DNA of 44,899 bases from Echinostoma caproni (GCA_900618425.1 UZAN01040964.1:8082-52980); one strand, 5' to 3'; shown: positions 13,169 through 24,500, counted from the first letter of the stretch. The notes: a model not told the origin generated them from the letters alone. A program made the numbers and translations.

Positions 13169-13283
13169 GACAGCTTTGCTATCGCCCGGTTCTATACCAC
13201 GCCCGATCTATCGGGGCCTTATGTGGTTAGCCACTCCAAGTACCGAGGATCAAGTTACCTTCACTGAACAGCAGGTCTTTGTG
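13169..13283 (+). repeat. SINE family 2, tail-only copy C
   Basis: This plus-strand segment aligns with the minus-strand copy at 40750-40970: CAGCTTTGCTATCGCCCGGT at its start, TCGGGGCCTTATGTGGTTAG in the middle, then a degenerate AAGTTACC and GAACAGCAGGTCT at the end. The tRNA-like head is missing or unrecognisable upstream, so this is a 5'-truncated copy. Confidence 0.6.
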
Positions 13284-14930
13284 ACTATGGGGTCTGACCC
13301 GTCTGCTATTCATCGAACACTAATGTGTAATAAAATACATTATACGTTAGCCCCTGATCCAGGCTGATAATCTAACACACAACCAAGGTGTTTGTTTTGA
13401 ATTAAAACAAACTAAATACCTCCTACACCAAGGATAGTTTGCATTCGCCTATCGCGCTCACTCCATGTAAATACAGACAATGTGTATCTTACATTCGACG
13501 TACAAAACAAAATACTTCGTTCGGTGCATGGAGAAACATAATAGTAAAAATAAAACGAATCAACTACAAACGGACCGATATTTTGCACGTAGCTCTCTTT
13601 TCTACGGTGACTAGAATGAAAATCCCGGAACGAACACCAAATACTCAAAACAATCCGCTTCAGTTCAATTTGCTTTGAAGAAATTTAAAAAGAAACCTAG
13701 CATATAAAGTAGGTGACGCAACTATTCAGTGTTAAACAAGATATGCTGTTAGTGACATTTTGAGGCACAACAGAGTGGAAGTCAAAATTTCCTTCCGAAC
13801 CATGTGAACTGCTTGAAACCACTGATTTTCAATTGGACCAAAACTCTGATATGAATATGTAAATGCAGGTGTTCACTTTCCCGAGTGACACATTCAAAAA
13901 CAAAACGACATTTCAGTTTCCGGTATAAAATCTGCACAGTTGTCAAAAAAGTCTAAACTCCCCCTGAGAAGTCCCACGCAATCATCAACGCGGGCCTCTT
14001 GAACGGCTGCACTACAATTTCTCGCCACTGTTGCGTCCTGGATTTTATCTACCCAATTGATAAATATGCGTGCTTCAACCACATACACAAAAATTCATAA
14101 ATTCATTTTAAAGATTAAGGATATTATTGTGAAAAACCGCACTATCATGTTTTCAGTGCTAGTCAAAAGACAAACGCACAAATACTGCAAAACGCGGAAA
14201 ACGCATTTGTGCCGGTTTGCAAATTGCTCTTGGCCGTACTACTCCCAGCAAGATGACTGTACCTACCATCGTGAGTAACAATATCCGCCCTGTGTCTAGG
14301 AAGCTTGTGGATTTGTCCTACCAGCTCCATCGAAGACTAATTTTAAGTAGCTGAGGCTTGGCCTCTCAACGATCAGCTTTGTCTCCCAAGTGCCATTATC
14401 TGTTCTGATTGGCATTTTGTGTAGTGTCCATATTGACGCGTGCTTGAAGTTTGCAGCCTGTATCCCATCTTCTTGCACCCATAATTCACACATTGACCTG
14501 TGTGCATGCAAATCCCATCCCTCCACCCGTTCCGAGTACAAACGTATCCCGCAAACTTATCTCGCATATTGACATGCAGAAACTCTGTTGTACCCTACCT
14601 TACCCGGATACTGACCGATAAGGAACGTGTTCATTTTGAGGGTTTTAATGCATGTAGTAATTAACTCACATTCTTGTACGTTTCAAATAACACTTTTTCT
14701 CCTTTCATTGCCAGAATTTCAACGGTGATCTATTTTTGGCCGAAAGCTAACTCGCTATGCAATACAATACAGATTTGGACCGGTAGTAAAGTGCGACTTT
14801 GTGTCGATGGTTTCAACGGGTATGCACTACTCAATACAACGTAAATCATCGCTAGATAAGCGTTGCTGATGACTCTCAGGAGATACTAACAATAACCACA
14901 TATAAAGAATTTCTCCAGTATTATCAACTG
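13284..14930. other. No recognisable gene
   Basis: Short frames on both strands only. The minus frame 13894-14088 has a faint resemblance to non-LTR RT text but no catalytic motif. Confidence 0.4.
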
Positions 14931-14956
14931 GGCTAATCCGAAGATTCATCAACTAG

Positions 14957-15130
14957 CTTGATTGAGTCATACGCAAAAGGTGATAACCATCGATCGTGTA
15001 GCTCAAGGGTAAGGTTTTGAAGTCCCAGCCCGAAGAATCGCGGTTCGAATCCTGACAGGAACAAAAACGTACGCACTGCTGACGAGTCCCAAACAGGACG
15101 CAAAAGCTGTCCAATGCTCTCTGTGGGTTG
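14957..15130 (+). mobile_element. tRNA-headed hammerhead SINE, family 1 copy 1
   Basis: A tRNA-like pol III promoter is visible: an A-box region (TAGCTCAAGGGTAAGG, 14999-15014) and a B box (GGTTCGAATCC, 15042-15052), followed after about 20 nt by a hammerhead core (15073-15117). The 5' part (TTGATTGAGTC ... CGATCGTGTAGCTC) aligns with the minus-strand copy at 34255-34515, which keeps a longer 5' module. Such elements are nonautonomous retroposons, transcribed by RNA polymerase III and mobilised by a partner. The closest known type is the Smα-like SINE of schistosomes, which also pairs a pol III promoter with a hammerhead. It is not a tRNA gene: acceptor and anticodon stems do not form. Confidence 0.7.
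15073..15117 (+). ncRNA. Degenerate type I hammerhead ribozyme
   Basis: The fold reads stem I 5' strand GCACTG (15073-15078), core CTGACGAG (15079-15086), stem II GTCC/GGAC (15086-15089 with 15096-15099), a degraded GAAA region as GCAAAA (15100-15105), a very short stem III, cleavage triplet GTC (15109-15111), and stem I 3' strand CAATGC (15112-15117). Stem I pairs at five of six positions. The altered GAAA block makes activity doubtful. Confidence 0.65.
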
Positions 15131-15175
15131 TCACAAACATTTCCATCGCACTAAAATGCAAACAAACAGTGGGGA

Positions 15176-15290
15176 ATTAATGATCTGTCAAGGAGTGAAA
15201 CCCACATCGCACATCATCAACAGTACCTGGTGCCTGTGAAAAAACCGAATGGGCTAATCCAGACATTCACCATCTAAAATAAGAGTATTG
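15176..15290 (-). repeat. SINE family 1 5' module, inverted
   Basis: On the minus strand this matches the 5' module of the copy at 34255-34515: a GGATTAGCCCATTCGGTT-like start, then CACAGGCACCA, GTTGATG and GTGGGTTTCACTCCTTG. Here it stands opposite to the hammerhead SINE at 14957-15130. A short stretch at 14931-14955 (GGGCTAATCC...) is the start of the same module, also inverted. Confidence 0.55.
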
Positions 15291-15379
15291 TTCCAGTTTG
15301 TCGGTTTATGTCTGGGCCAAGATGGTTGCAGACTCTACCTGAAGAACATTAAAACAAATCAGAATATGAAAAAGCCATC

Positions 15380-15840
15380 TTTTCCCATTATTCATTCCAT
15401 CAACACAAGAAAATATATGTGGACAAAATAAATATTGACCATCAACGCTAAACCTACTTTCCTTTTAGTCTACTGGAAGTTTGGTTGTTCCACATGCACT
15501 AACCTGGATCGAAAAGACGTTAGTGTTACCACCAACTGTATCTATTCATTTCAATGTACCTGCGACCAGAGAGAGGTACATCGGAAGGATAGAACGTCAT
15601 TTATCAACCAGAGTGTGTGAACATATTCCGAAACACCTTGGTCTTCGTGGAGGAAAGCTGCCATCTAGTGCGATGGCCCGCCAGTTATTAGATTCCGGTC
15701 ACCATGTAGACACACCCAAAACTTTTCGAGTCATTGCGAGTTCACGATGTTCACGAACTTTGTGATTATTGGAAGCGATCATTACTCATTGCTTGAAACC
15801 GCAATTAAATGTTCAAAAAACCATTATGACGCAACTGTAG
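15380..15840 (+). pseudogene. Penelope-like GIY-YIG endonuclease fragment
   Basis: Plus-strand remnant of the C-terminal endonuclease of a PLE. One frame gives SFQCTCDQ (to about 15570). After a frameshift the next frame gives RYIGRIERHLSTRVCEHI, then ARQLLDSGHHVDTPKTFRVI (about 15680-15735). CTC followed by YIG and then a (L)xxGHxVDT block is the signature of PLE GIY-YIG domains. Downstream, KPQLNV-like text in another frame fits the end of the domain. The upstream linker (LTINAKPTF, about 15440) is partly visible. No RT part is present, so this is a 5'-truncated copy. A pyrimidine-rich stretch at 15880-16010 is probably its 3' untranslated part. Confidence 0.8.
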
Positions 15841-17837
15841 TTGCCGTGGTTTTGATGATGTCACACTTGCTTCCAGCTTACCGTCGCACGACATGACCTT
15901 CCCTTCCCATCGCTCCACCACATTCACTACATCGTGCGGACCAGTTCACCCCTCACCCCCATATCAAATTTTGTCATCTTACCGAACCTCAACCCTTACC
16001 CAAATACAAAATCACTTGTCTACCATCAATTTGTTCGAATGACTCATTTCAGCTCTTATGTTTCTTTGCTTTACATGATCATATAAATGTGCGTTTACAG
16101 GTGAATGAGAGCACGCGAACTTGATGGCCAATAACAATTCTGCCCACATATGTCTTCTTGTGTTGATAAAGTTCAGAATATACCACGAGCAAAGGATTTG
16201 GGGGATGCGTAAGATTTTTCCTCGCATGCTTCGCTTCCGAGTCCTGGCCAGGCAAATTCTATTTGACTGCGTTGCTGTTCATGAACGAATCGACTCGACT
16301 ATTTGCCCCAGGGTTTGATGACAAGGTGGCAGTCGATGCTTTAGGCCAGTGACTTGGCGAAGTCATCTCTCACAAACTTCCAAATGATTCAGAGAAAATC
16401 AGATCGTGAACTGATTCAGAGCGCAACCAGAGCAAAATAAAAATGGAAGCCCAGAAAAGCATCTTTCTTTTGAAAATGTTTTTATTAGGACGTTCTGAAA
16501 TAGTAAGTTCACTCTCCTCGCCTATCACAAGCCACTGATACCAATTGTTGGCTTCAAAAGCAGTATTCCGGTTTACATTACCAACCACTCCCAGCGATGT
16601 GTAGTCAATCATTCTCGCTACGATTTTCAGATCCGCTATCAGTCGACGATATCCCTCGGTCAAGCAGATGAACCGTCAAGGCTTATCAACTCTTGAAGAC
16701 CAGACCCCGAAAATGGCCTTATTGCTTAATATCAGTTGAACCGGACGTCAGATTGTTCAAACCCCATGCTCTTCGCCATACGCCAGTGACAGATGGACAA
16801 GTTTGGTGATAAGCACGCCACAATCCACCGCTCCGGAAGATTCCCCGCACACGTTGTTTGAAATCAAATGACCTGTGTCAACTTTTACAACCAAAAAAAC
16901 TGATTCAAGTCAGTGAACCGTTGAATTCTGTTTACTGAAATATTAACGATCTGAAATATGCTAAAAAGGCAGGTGTGTTACCGTACGAAATAGCCAGTCC
17001 GTAGTTTTGTCTATTGTCCATTTGATAATAAACAACTGGAGGGGCTATTACAAACCTCCCACTAGTGTAATTCTCCATCAAACATGCTTTTAGGACCACA
17101 CGTTCTAGTTGGCCAAATCCTGACACATCAAGGTAGTGCATAAGCTTTGACCTAGCAGGACCAACCAACGGTTCGTCTAATCTTGTCGCTATCGACGTAA
17201 CCAGCAAACGGTCCGATATCTTACTTGTGGATAGGTATACGTCAACCTTGACAATCAAAAATCTCCCCCAGTCGTTCGGTCGTTTCGACGTTCCCTTCCT
17301 TTTATTCGAAATGGAACCGCTTAGCGGAGAGAGTTGTGAATACATTCAACCGGGCAGTCCAGAAATTTGAAAAGAGAAGCCACTAATATAGCAATATTGC
17401 ACGATTTACGTCCTGAACGATTTCGCTGCATCTCAACTAGTGCCTACTGCAGACAAATACAATGTTTATATATGGTTTGGGAATGAATTACAAAATGAAC
17501 ACTTGCAAATGGGGGGAGGCGTCACCAAGGCAAAACCAAGGTGATGAACAAGTCCTTTTATAGACAGAATTGGTTTCCATCGGTTAATTGCAATTGCCTC
17601 GTCTATCTTGAGCATTCTAGTGTTATCTTTGGTAAAAATCATTCAAAATGCTTTCTCGCGAACCGCGAGGTGTTGCGTCATCAACGAACGCTTGGCTATC
17701 TATGAGCTTGATGGTTTGTAAGCACGCACCTTACCAGTTACCGGCTCTGTAGACCTAATCATAGCAACCTTGCACTGAACGCAGTTCGGAATGTGTTCTA
17801 AAACCTGATTACGTAATTACCTTTCGGTTCTTCCTAT
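15841..17837. other. No recognised gene; unknown minus frames
   Basis: The first 170 bases are C/T-rich and likely the PLE 3' end. The minus frames 16370-16663 (97 codons) and 16932-17345 (137 codons) match no family I know; a chance origin is possible. Confidence 0.4.
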
Positions 17838-18009
17838 TTAATTCACTGAAAATTCCCATCGTGACATTCGAAGAATAAGACGAGTAGGGAACAAACTCGT
17901 TTTCCATAACTTCATCCTCTGGCTAAAACAGTTGTATACATTTAGTGAAGAAACGTGCAACAAATAATCGCAGAACGAAAATGCCTTGATTGGAAGTGGT
18001 GAGAAACGT
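17838..18009 (-). repeat. PLE 3' flank beyond the inverted repeat
   Basis: On the minus strand this follows directly from the PLE 3' arm (18010-18218) and stays in an open frame ending SRWEFSVN. It is not present next to the other arm, so it is either the true terminal part of this PLE or unrelated flank. Confidence 0.4.
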
Positions 18010-18218
18010 TTGGGAAAGAGGTGAAAACAAAAAACAAAAAATTTGTTAACCCGTGGTTTAGAATAGGGGGAAACGTGAGAACAGAGAAAGGACAGGAAGG
18101 GGGAAGAGGGATGAAACAGGGAGGGTGAGGTCACACACACTTAGGTCAAAGGGTCGCGAGAAGCGTCATGGGTTAATTGACGTTCAGTTTCGGGTCTGGG
18201 CCAGGGTAACTGTAGGGC
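18010..18218 (-). repeat. PLE 3' end, left arm of inverted repeat
   Basis: These 209 bases are the exact reverse complement of 19292-19500, with no gap or mismatch when compared base by base. The arm covers the end of the PLE reading frame (text equivalent to LPWPRPETERQLTHDASRDP) and a pyrimidine-rich 3' untranslated region. Confidence 0.95.
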
Positions 18219-19022
18219 NCCAGTATATTCTCGTCAACTAATATGAAATATCGTCAACGTAACGGCAATAGAATGCTAAACTCTCTATGTTATCTCGGAG
18301 TTCTTGGTGTTCCAATTTTTCTACGAAAATGTCAGCCAAAAGTGGGCCCAGAGGTGATCCCATTGCAACTCCGTCCGTCTGTCTGTACAATTTTCCGTTG
18401 AAGTTGAACTGAACGTTGAAGGTACAGCGTANNNNAAGTTAACCAATGAAATACCGATGTTTATCTCGTTGACCATGACGTAGCCACATAAATAGTTTAT
18501 GGTTTCTCCCAAAGGAATACTGGTGAACAACAATGTCACATCTAATGATGCCATAGACAAACCAGTCGTGTTTCGTTTGCGTATAAGTTCCACAAATTGG
18601 AAAGTATCCTTCAGACTGTATTATGAAATCTGTCTGCGAACAGGTTCCAAAACATCCGCAAACCATTGGGCAACCGAATGGTAAGGAGAAGCGCTGATGT
18701 CCAAAATTGGTCTTACAGGTACGTCCTCTTTATGAACTTTAAGTAAACCGTAAAGACGAGGGATAGAGGTTCCTGTTGGTCTCATCTGTCCGTATGCTGC
18801 TTCAGAGATGCTATTCTGATCCCTCAGGGACTTAAGTGAAGCGGTTATATTTTCCTCTGCCGTGTTTGTTTTATTCATCTCTCCTTTCACTTTTAAGAAT
18901 TTCGTTGTCTTGCCTATGTAGCTTACCGAACATGAGCAAACAAAAGAATAAGTCAACATGGCGGAAGTGAAGATAGCCAATTTATCTTTGAGATTCAATG
19001 ACAACAAAGATCGCCTGGTGAA
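18219..19022 (-). pseudogene. Penelope-like RT, endonuclease deleted
   Basis: Minus-strand PLE. It opens with an endonuclease start (FVCSCSVSYIGKTTK, about 18915-18960) and then passes into RT text: RPTGTSIPRLYGLLKVHKED (about 18765), RPILDISASPYHSVAQW, motif A as SLDVTLLFTSIPLGE (about 18535), and motif B DGVAMGSPLGPLLADIF (about 18340). Motif C is RYVDDI (about 18250), with both catalytic Asp residues kept. Immediately after motif C the frame ends and the sequence joins the shared PLE 3' end, so the RT C-terminus and the whole endonuclease are missing. The order endonuclease start, RT, 3' end is not the normal PLE order and implies a rearranged or tandem origin. An N run at 18432-18435 and a single N at 18219 interrupt it. 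Confidence 0.85.
18432..18435. other. Four-base N run
   Basis: NNNN lies in the RT between motifs A and B; it accounts for the apparent frame change there. Confidence 0.99.
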
Positions 19023-19291
19023 TTGAGCTACGTAGGCAGGATGATCAGGCAGTTTTCTCAACGAATCAAGGAATACAAACCGGTTTGGTTAAACACAAGA
19101 ACCACAAGGACCGTTTCGAGTGCAATCACGCCGCACCTCGTAGATACCGGACATCGGATAACTGAGGATGCGTTCAAAATTATCTACAAGGTACCTCCAA
19201 AACCCTCAGACAGCGCCATCTTGCGACAGCAGAGGCGGTAGCAATAAGGCTATTGCGACCAACTCTATGCTCACAAAAGCAATTCGCCAAA
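19023..19291 (+). pseudogene. Penelope-like GIY-YIG endonuclease, inverted copy
   Basis: Plus-strand endonuclease: SYVGRMIRQFSQRIKEY (from 19026), then HLVDTGHRITEDAFKIIYKV (about 19135-19195). A frameshift near 19215 leads to LATAEAVAIRLLRPTLCSQK, the normal PLE C-terminal text, which runs into the 3' arm at 19292. It starts abruptly at the YIG motif, facing the minus-strand element at 19022, so the junction is head-to-head. Apart from the one frameshift this domain is comparatively well kept. Confidence 0.85.
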
Positions 19292-19500
19292 GCCCTACAG
19301 TTACCCTGGCCCAGACCCGAAACTGAACGTCAATTAACCCATGACGCTTCTCGCGACCCTTTGACCTAAGTGTGTGTGACCTCACCCTCCCTGTTTCATC
19401 CCTCTTCCCCCTTCCTGTCCTTTCTCTGTTCTCACGTTTCCCCCTATTCTAAACCACGGGTTAACAAATTTTTTGTTTTTTGTTTTCACCTCTTTCCCAA
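19292..19500 (+). repeat. PLE 3' end, right arm of inverted repeat
   Basis: Exact inverted copy of 18010-18218. It follows naturally from the endonuclease at 19023-19291, so this arm is in its expected place, while the left arm follows a truncated RT. Confidence 0.95.
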
Positions 19501-20010
19501 CCACTTTCTATGTAAGTGTCTGCGCACCCACATTGGAATTGCCAGATTGCGTTTGAGTTGGCCTACAGAGGTGGGCGTTCTTTAACCGGGGGATGGGTAT
19601 ACTCTTTGTCCTGTTTGCAATTCTTGGTTGGGCTGCCTAATTAATCTGTTTGACAACCGATCGTAGCCGTTGTTGAATTGGACTAGTTACATCATCACCA
19701 TTGAATGGAAGACAAATCGTGAACTCCAATCTAGACACTGACGCAACAGCGGGCTTTTCAATGTTTGATCTACTGTGCTTGTCAACAAACTTTTGGGGAT
19801 AATCATTTCTTGGTAACGTGTTAAGTAACAAACTGATCTTTTTTGATATTGTGTCATCAGTGCGAATTCGACGGATTTCATCGAATAGCGTATGAACAAA
19901 ACCACGTTTATGTGCAATTGGTGCAAAAGTTTCAACGTTCATGTACTGACCTGTATAAGTTGTTTTACGATGGACCGGGGGTAGACCGCGCACAGTTCAT
20001 CTATAGATTT
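19501..20010 (-). pseudogene. Penelope-like RT-to-endonuclease linker
   Basis: Minus-strand PLE segment between RT and endonuclease: HRKTTYTGQYMNVETFAPIA (about 19960), AHKRGFVHTLFDE, YPQKFVDKHS (about 19800), then RLEFTICLPFNGDD and QQRLRSVVKQ (to about 19640). The HRKTxxTGQY start and the LPFxGDD block are standard in PLEs. The most 3' part (RIPIPRLKNAHL-like text, about 19590) is degraded. It stops where the inverted-repeat arm begins. This segment is exactly what the RT copy at 18219-19022 lacks, so both may come from one element broken by the inverted insertion. Confidence 0.8.
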
Positions 20011-21431
20011 GTGGTTCCGTATCGCTGCACTGAGAACCAGAGGCCGCCAAACGCAATCTCTCCGGCAGAACCCGAAATGAACCGGAAATTATGAATACAC
20101 AACTACCAACAAGAGTGAAATGAGCGGGCTAATGGAGGAATAATTCAACCGGTGACACGGAGCTTAGCAAGGTTCTTTCGCTCTGTATCGGTAGGTAATA
20201 GAATAACGCTAGAGAAACGACAATTTCCACCGAATGATGGTCAGAATCTTGCAGATACAGGGATTTCTATTATATTATGTACAGGCTTAGTTTAAAGACT
20301 GCGTGCCGTACGCAAATCAGCTAAGTCCAACAAAATACCAGAAAGACAGAATTCGAAGTTCACTTCACCTAATTCCACTTCATTTTTGGAAACTTTCCGT
20401 CTACCGATGTCTGCCAGGTGGAGTATAACAATGCATGCCAAATTCGAGAAAACGGAATGCACTGAAACCATAAAACTTCAAGTCAACTTGGAAACGACAA
20501 TTTTCATCTTGAAAAGGAGGTATCAAGGATTCGAAGATGGACTGACAGACAAAACAACAGTCTTGAAACGTTATCACCCATTATTACAACGAACCCATTC
20601 GGCCGGCATCAGTATTGGAATGGTTGCGACCTTGAACGTCAAGGTTGCATTATGCGGATNTTTAGAAATCATTGCGTAAAATATAAGCTATTCTGCAGTG
20701 ATGCAGCTAACAGTTGATCATTTATAATAAATCGTCTGTGCTCACTGAGGACGTTAATTCGGTTCAATTAAAGTCTCCCGATTAGTACATAATTTTCCGA
20801 ATCTCGGAAAATATATACCCCGATAAACGATAAATGATAATGAATACTTAAAGTGAGTAACTCCTATGGGTTCATTGGAAAAAACAAAGATTTAGCGAGG
20901 AAGCTTGTTTTCAGTGTTTTATCTAACGACCAATTACATCGCATTTTGTAACTCAGGCGATTCACACGGGGAAACGGTCAAACCAGAGTTTAAGTAGGTT
21001 TAAAATGGAAGTCAAGTGGTTGGGTAGTGGATATTCCAAACTGACCGCATCATTGGCATAGTCCCTTGTGGAAAGAGAATACCTAGCATAGGTCACAAAT
21101 TAGAAATCGCGATCCACGGACCTCACGGAAACACTGAGTCGCACTTACACTTGAACTCCAGTATCACCCGTCACTGAGACACAGGACAAAGGCCGCAGAA
21201 GTAAAAGTTCAGCATGCTGAAAAAATCAATGAGATTGAATAACGGGTAAAAATGAAGTTTATTGCTCGCACAGGTATCCGCTAATGCGTGATTGTATGCT
21301 TGACTTTAAAAAGCTTCTGCCTGGACCAATTATTGGTCTGCACGATTCACTTGTGGCTCGTTTTCTGGAAGATGTAAGGCGGAGGCACTGGGCTGCTGTC
21401 AACCAGGAGGATTGAGTAGCCACTGTTCGGT
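20011..21431. other. No recognised gene; one unknown frame
   Basis: A plus frame at 20386-20679 (97 codons) has no known motif and carries an N at 20660. Nothing else stands out. Confidence 0.4.
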
Positions 21432-21468
21432 GTACTGGACAGCCATCTCGGACTCGTCAGCAGTCCGT
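21432..21468 (-). ncRNA. Broken hammerhead core
   Basis: The minus strand gives a stem I strand ending GGACTG (complement of 21461-21466), core CTGACGAG (21453-21460), cleavage triplet GTC (21438-21440) and stem I partner CAGTAC (21432-21437). Compared with the 45-nt copies it is eight bases shorter: the 3' half of stem II and the GAAA block are gone, so it cannot cleave. Confidence 0.45.
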
Positions 21469-21477
21469 ATTTTTTCT

Positions 21478-21580
21478 GACCATCGAAGGTTCGTCTAAGG
21501 GTTGATGGTTTCTAATTTGAAACCGATAGTTAGCGGTTCGACCCCGGACAGGGACAAAACGCATTGATCAATGAATAATA
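21478..21580 (+). repeat. SINE family 1 tRNA-like head fragment
   Basis: The plus strand carries an A-box-like TCGTCTAAGGGTTGATGG and a B box GCGGTTCGACCCC (about 21533), followed by GGACAGGGACAAAACGCATTG, which parallels the segment between B box and hammerhead in the copy at 15042-15078. The core that should follow is not recognisable. Confidence 0.5.
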
Positions 21581-24500
21581 TCTAAACAAAAGTGTGAACA
21601 TGGAAGTAAATAGCTGTTTTTAGAGTTGACTTTTTCTTTCCTCTCCGTTCTTCAAAGTCAACGCGAACCAGCGTACGCCGCGCATATCAGATCAAGCAAC
21701 TCAGTTTACTCTAACGGACCATCGGTTATCCGGGAGTATGCGATGTCCAAAGCCCACCTAAGTACTGATCATCATTCAATCTTCTAGCTGTCGACTATTT
21801 GTACAATTAAAAAACCAAGAAATTGATAGAAGGATACGGACCAATTAATACACTTATTTTCACTGAAGTCTCATGACATCATCATTCATGTGATGAAAAT
21901 CCTTTCAAAGTTCATTACTATCGAATTCGTCATCTGAATACTTTTACGCCTACTATAAATTGCTGTCTACAAAACTGGAGAATGCTCACTTAATTATCCT
22001 GTCAGATATTGAAGATATAAACCACGCATTAGTCAAACTAGGTAAAGACAGGTTTGCGCAAATATTCCAGTTACCCTTAGCAAACCACACTATTTCATAT
22101 GTGACTGGTTCGATAGAAACCTCATAAAACTGACTGACCATATGAGTTTCAATCACTTGTGTTGAACGAATCCATCAGGAGACTGACACGTATTCTGATG
22201 AATGTTTTTGAACTTTGCACTTATCAATGGTCAAAACTTGAATTGCCAGAGAACAGCTCGAACTTTCCCGATTCCCAGAAAGGTTCTGCAATGGATGTGG
22301 AAGCGTTGGCTGATATTTGTGTTGGCAAGCATCACAAACGATGAACTCTCTCCACCTACTATTGACCTCGTAAATGACCAATTCTCTTCCACACGCATTT
22401 ACTTTGTAATTTGTCAGTGTTTCCTCTGTATTCACATCTGAAATAGCTGGTTTCCTGGGAGCAATTTTGTCCCCATTCTTCTTTTCTGTTCACTTATCTC
22501 CAGTGCCCATTTTCAATCACACTCGCCTGATGAAATTAACTGACTACGTTATACTCGGTTTATCTTATCGCAACAATTTTGGCCTTCTAGCCTGAAATCT
22601 CACAACTAAATGAGTGGTGTTCTGCAACCTTATTCCCGGAACTCATCTAAATGAACGAATTCACATATTCAGAATAAATATTCCCCGTCGCACATTTGAC
22701 TACTCATCAATCATTATCTCTAGCCATTGCTAGATGTGTTGTCATATGATTGGATGAGACGCAGTTCCATTGTCCTCAACCCCAACGACACGGAACCACT
22801 TACTACCTACGTCTTGTGGTCGTAGAAAGTTTACCCAAATTCGATTATCAGAAGGTATGATTGATCATCGGAGGCTCCGTCAACATACACGTGACCACGA
22901 ATCATAAATGTTGCTTTCCACAAACTTTTATTTAAGTAATACTATTCAATATTATCATTCTTATTACCAAGTGATATTTTTCGTACACATCAAGATTGGT
23001 ATAAAAATTTTGTGATAGCTTTTTTTCAATGTGGGAAGTTGTATTGCTGTACATGTTTATTCTAGCTCTTTACCTACACAATACTGTCTCCAGCTCTGAT
23101 GAATGTTGGCTCCACATTTGAAAATAGTAGTCAGAAATACTTGGACAAAAATCAGTGTGACTGTTGTCCTCAAAGTCAGTTAGTTATTCGGCCTTCTACC
23201 TTTCTACCTTTATATTTTACCTTCGTATGCAGGTCAAACGAATGAAGTAATTCCAATATTCCCTACGAACGCCAGGCCTCTTAATTTGGTTTATTTTAGT
23301 GTCCTGGCAACCGATTGAGATTGATGTAGACCCTCTGAAGCGCTTACCAAGTGGAAAACTACCATATCCGCTATGTGTCCTCGGTCGATTAATTTATAAA
23401 CCTAAGTCCACGTAATTCACGGCTCTCCATCAGCTAACTGGACCTTCCGATAACGAGGACCAGAAAGAAATCTAAGTTGTATGCAACTTCTTTTACTGAT
23501 CTAGTCCATTGAAAAACAAAATAAATTTATTTTTTGGTTAGAAACCAACATTGAATCAAGTATTTATTGAAAAGCAGTAAAATCTATTTCTAAATTCATA
23601 TGAAATCCAATACGATTGTTCTATCGTTTGATCGGTTATTAGTGGTCGCACAACTCTGCAAATCAAATTGGTTCGATCGATTATTTTACAGTAACTATAT
23701 GCTCTAAAACAATGAAATATTTTGCTTCCAACCTTTTCAACATTAATATTAACACAAGTTATTCAAATTACTTTACATTAAGTGGTAATCAAACAGAACA
23801 GTTTGATAGACCCCACAGTTTCTTCGTATTTTTGAATTCCGTATTTACAGTAGAGTTTTGCGAACCCCTGTTGTGTATTGGGAAAGTTCAAGCACTGCGA
23901 ACCCACATAAGGGTGATTGGATCGATGAAAATCCACGGATGATAATTCCTGATAAACCAATCTCCTCAAAATTTGGTTTTCGTCAATGTGTGTTTGAAAA
24001 TGAAACACGAATTTTGTTCTACAACACATCAATTGATAACATTTGAAAGAATTGATACTGGGAAAAGAATAAATCAATTTTTTGCTCCGGTAACACATTC
24101 TCTTTAGTTTTCTATTTGCCAGGGCTACGATTCCACTGTGATGGAGTTTTCCAGATAAATTCAGTAATGAAACATTTACTGATAAATGATTTTAAATATA
24201 TTTGGAACAGTGGTCAAACGATAGATTACAATATGTGCACAGTGACGTAAATTGTATGGAGGACTTATCACGAAACATTCATCATTGTAACTCAAAACAC
24301 GGCAATGGATTTAAAATCCTTAACACCTTTCTCCATTAGATCAACTTGTGAAACGTTTTAGGAGACAATTCACGCAAACAGGCCCCCTCAAAAATCATTC
24401 CCCAAATTATTATAATATGATGGAGTCTTTGGCTTGTTTCAAATGTTTAAACAGAGTTCCACGGTGCACATGAAGATAACACAAATTGACAAACAACCTC

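Noticed and set aside
13894..14088. Minus frame faintly resembling non-LTR RT text (RVDDCVGLLRGSL)
   Set aside because: No motif A, B or C and no neighbouring RT segments; the resemblance is a few residues.
16932..17345. 137-codon minus frame as a gene
   Set aside because: No recognisable domain, no splice or promoter context, and one or two frames this long are expected by chance.
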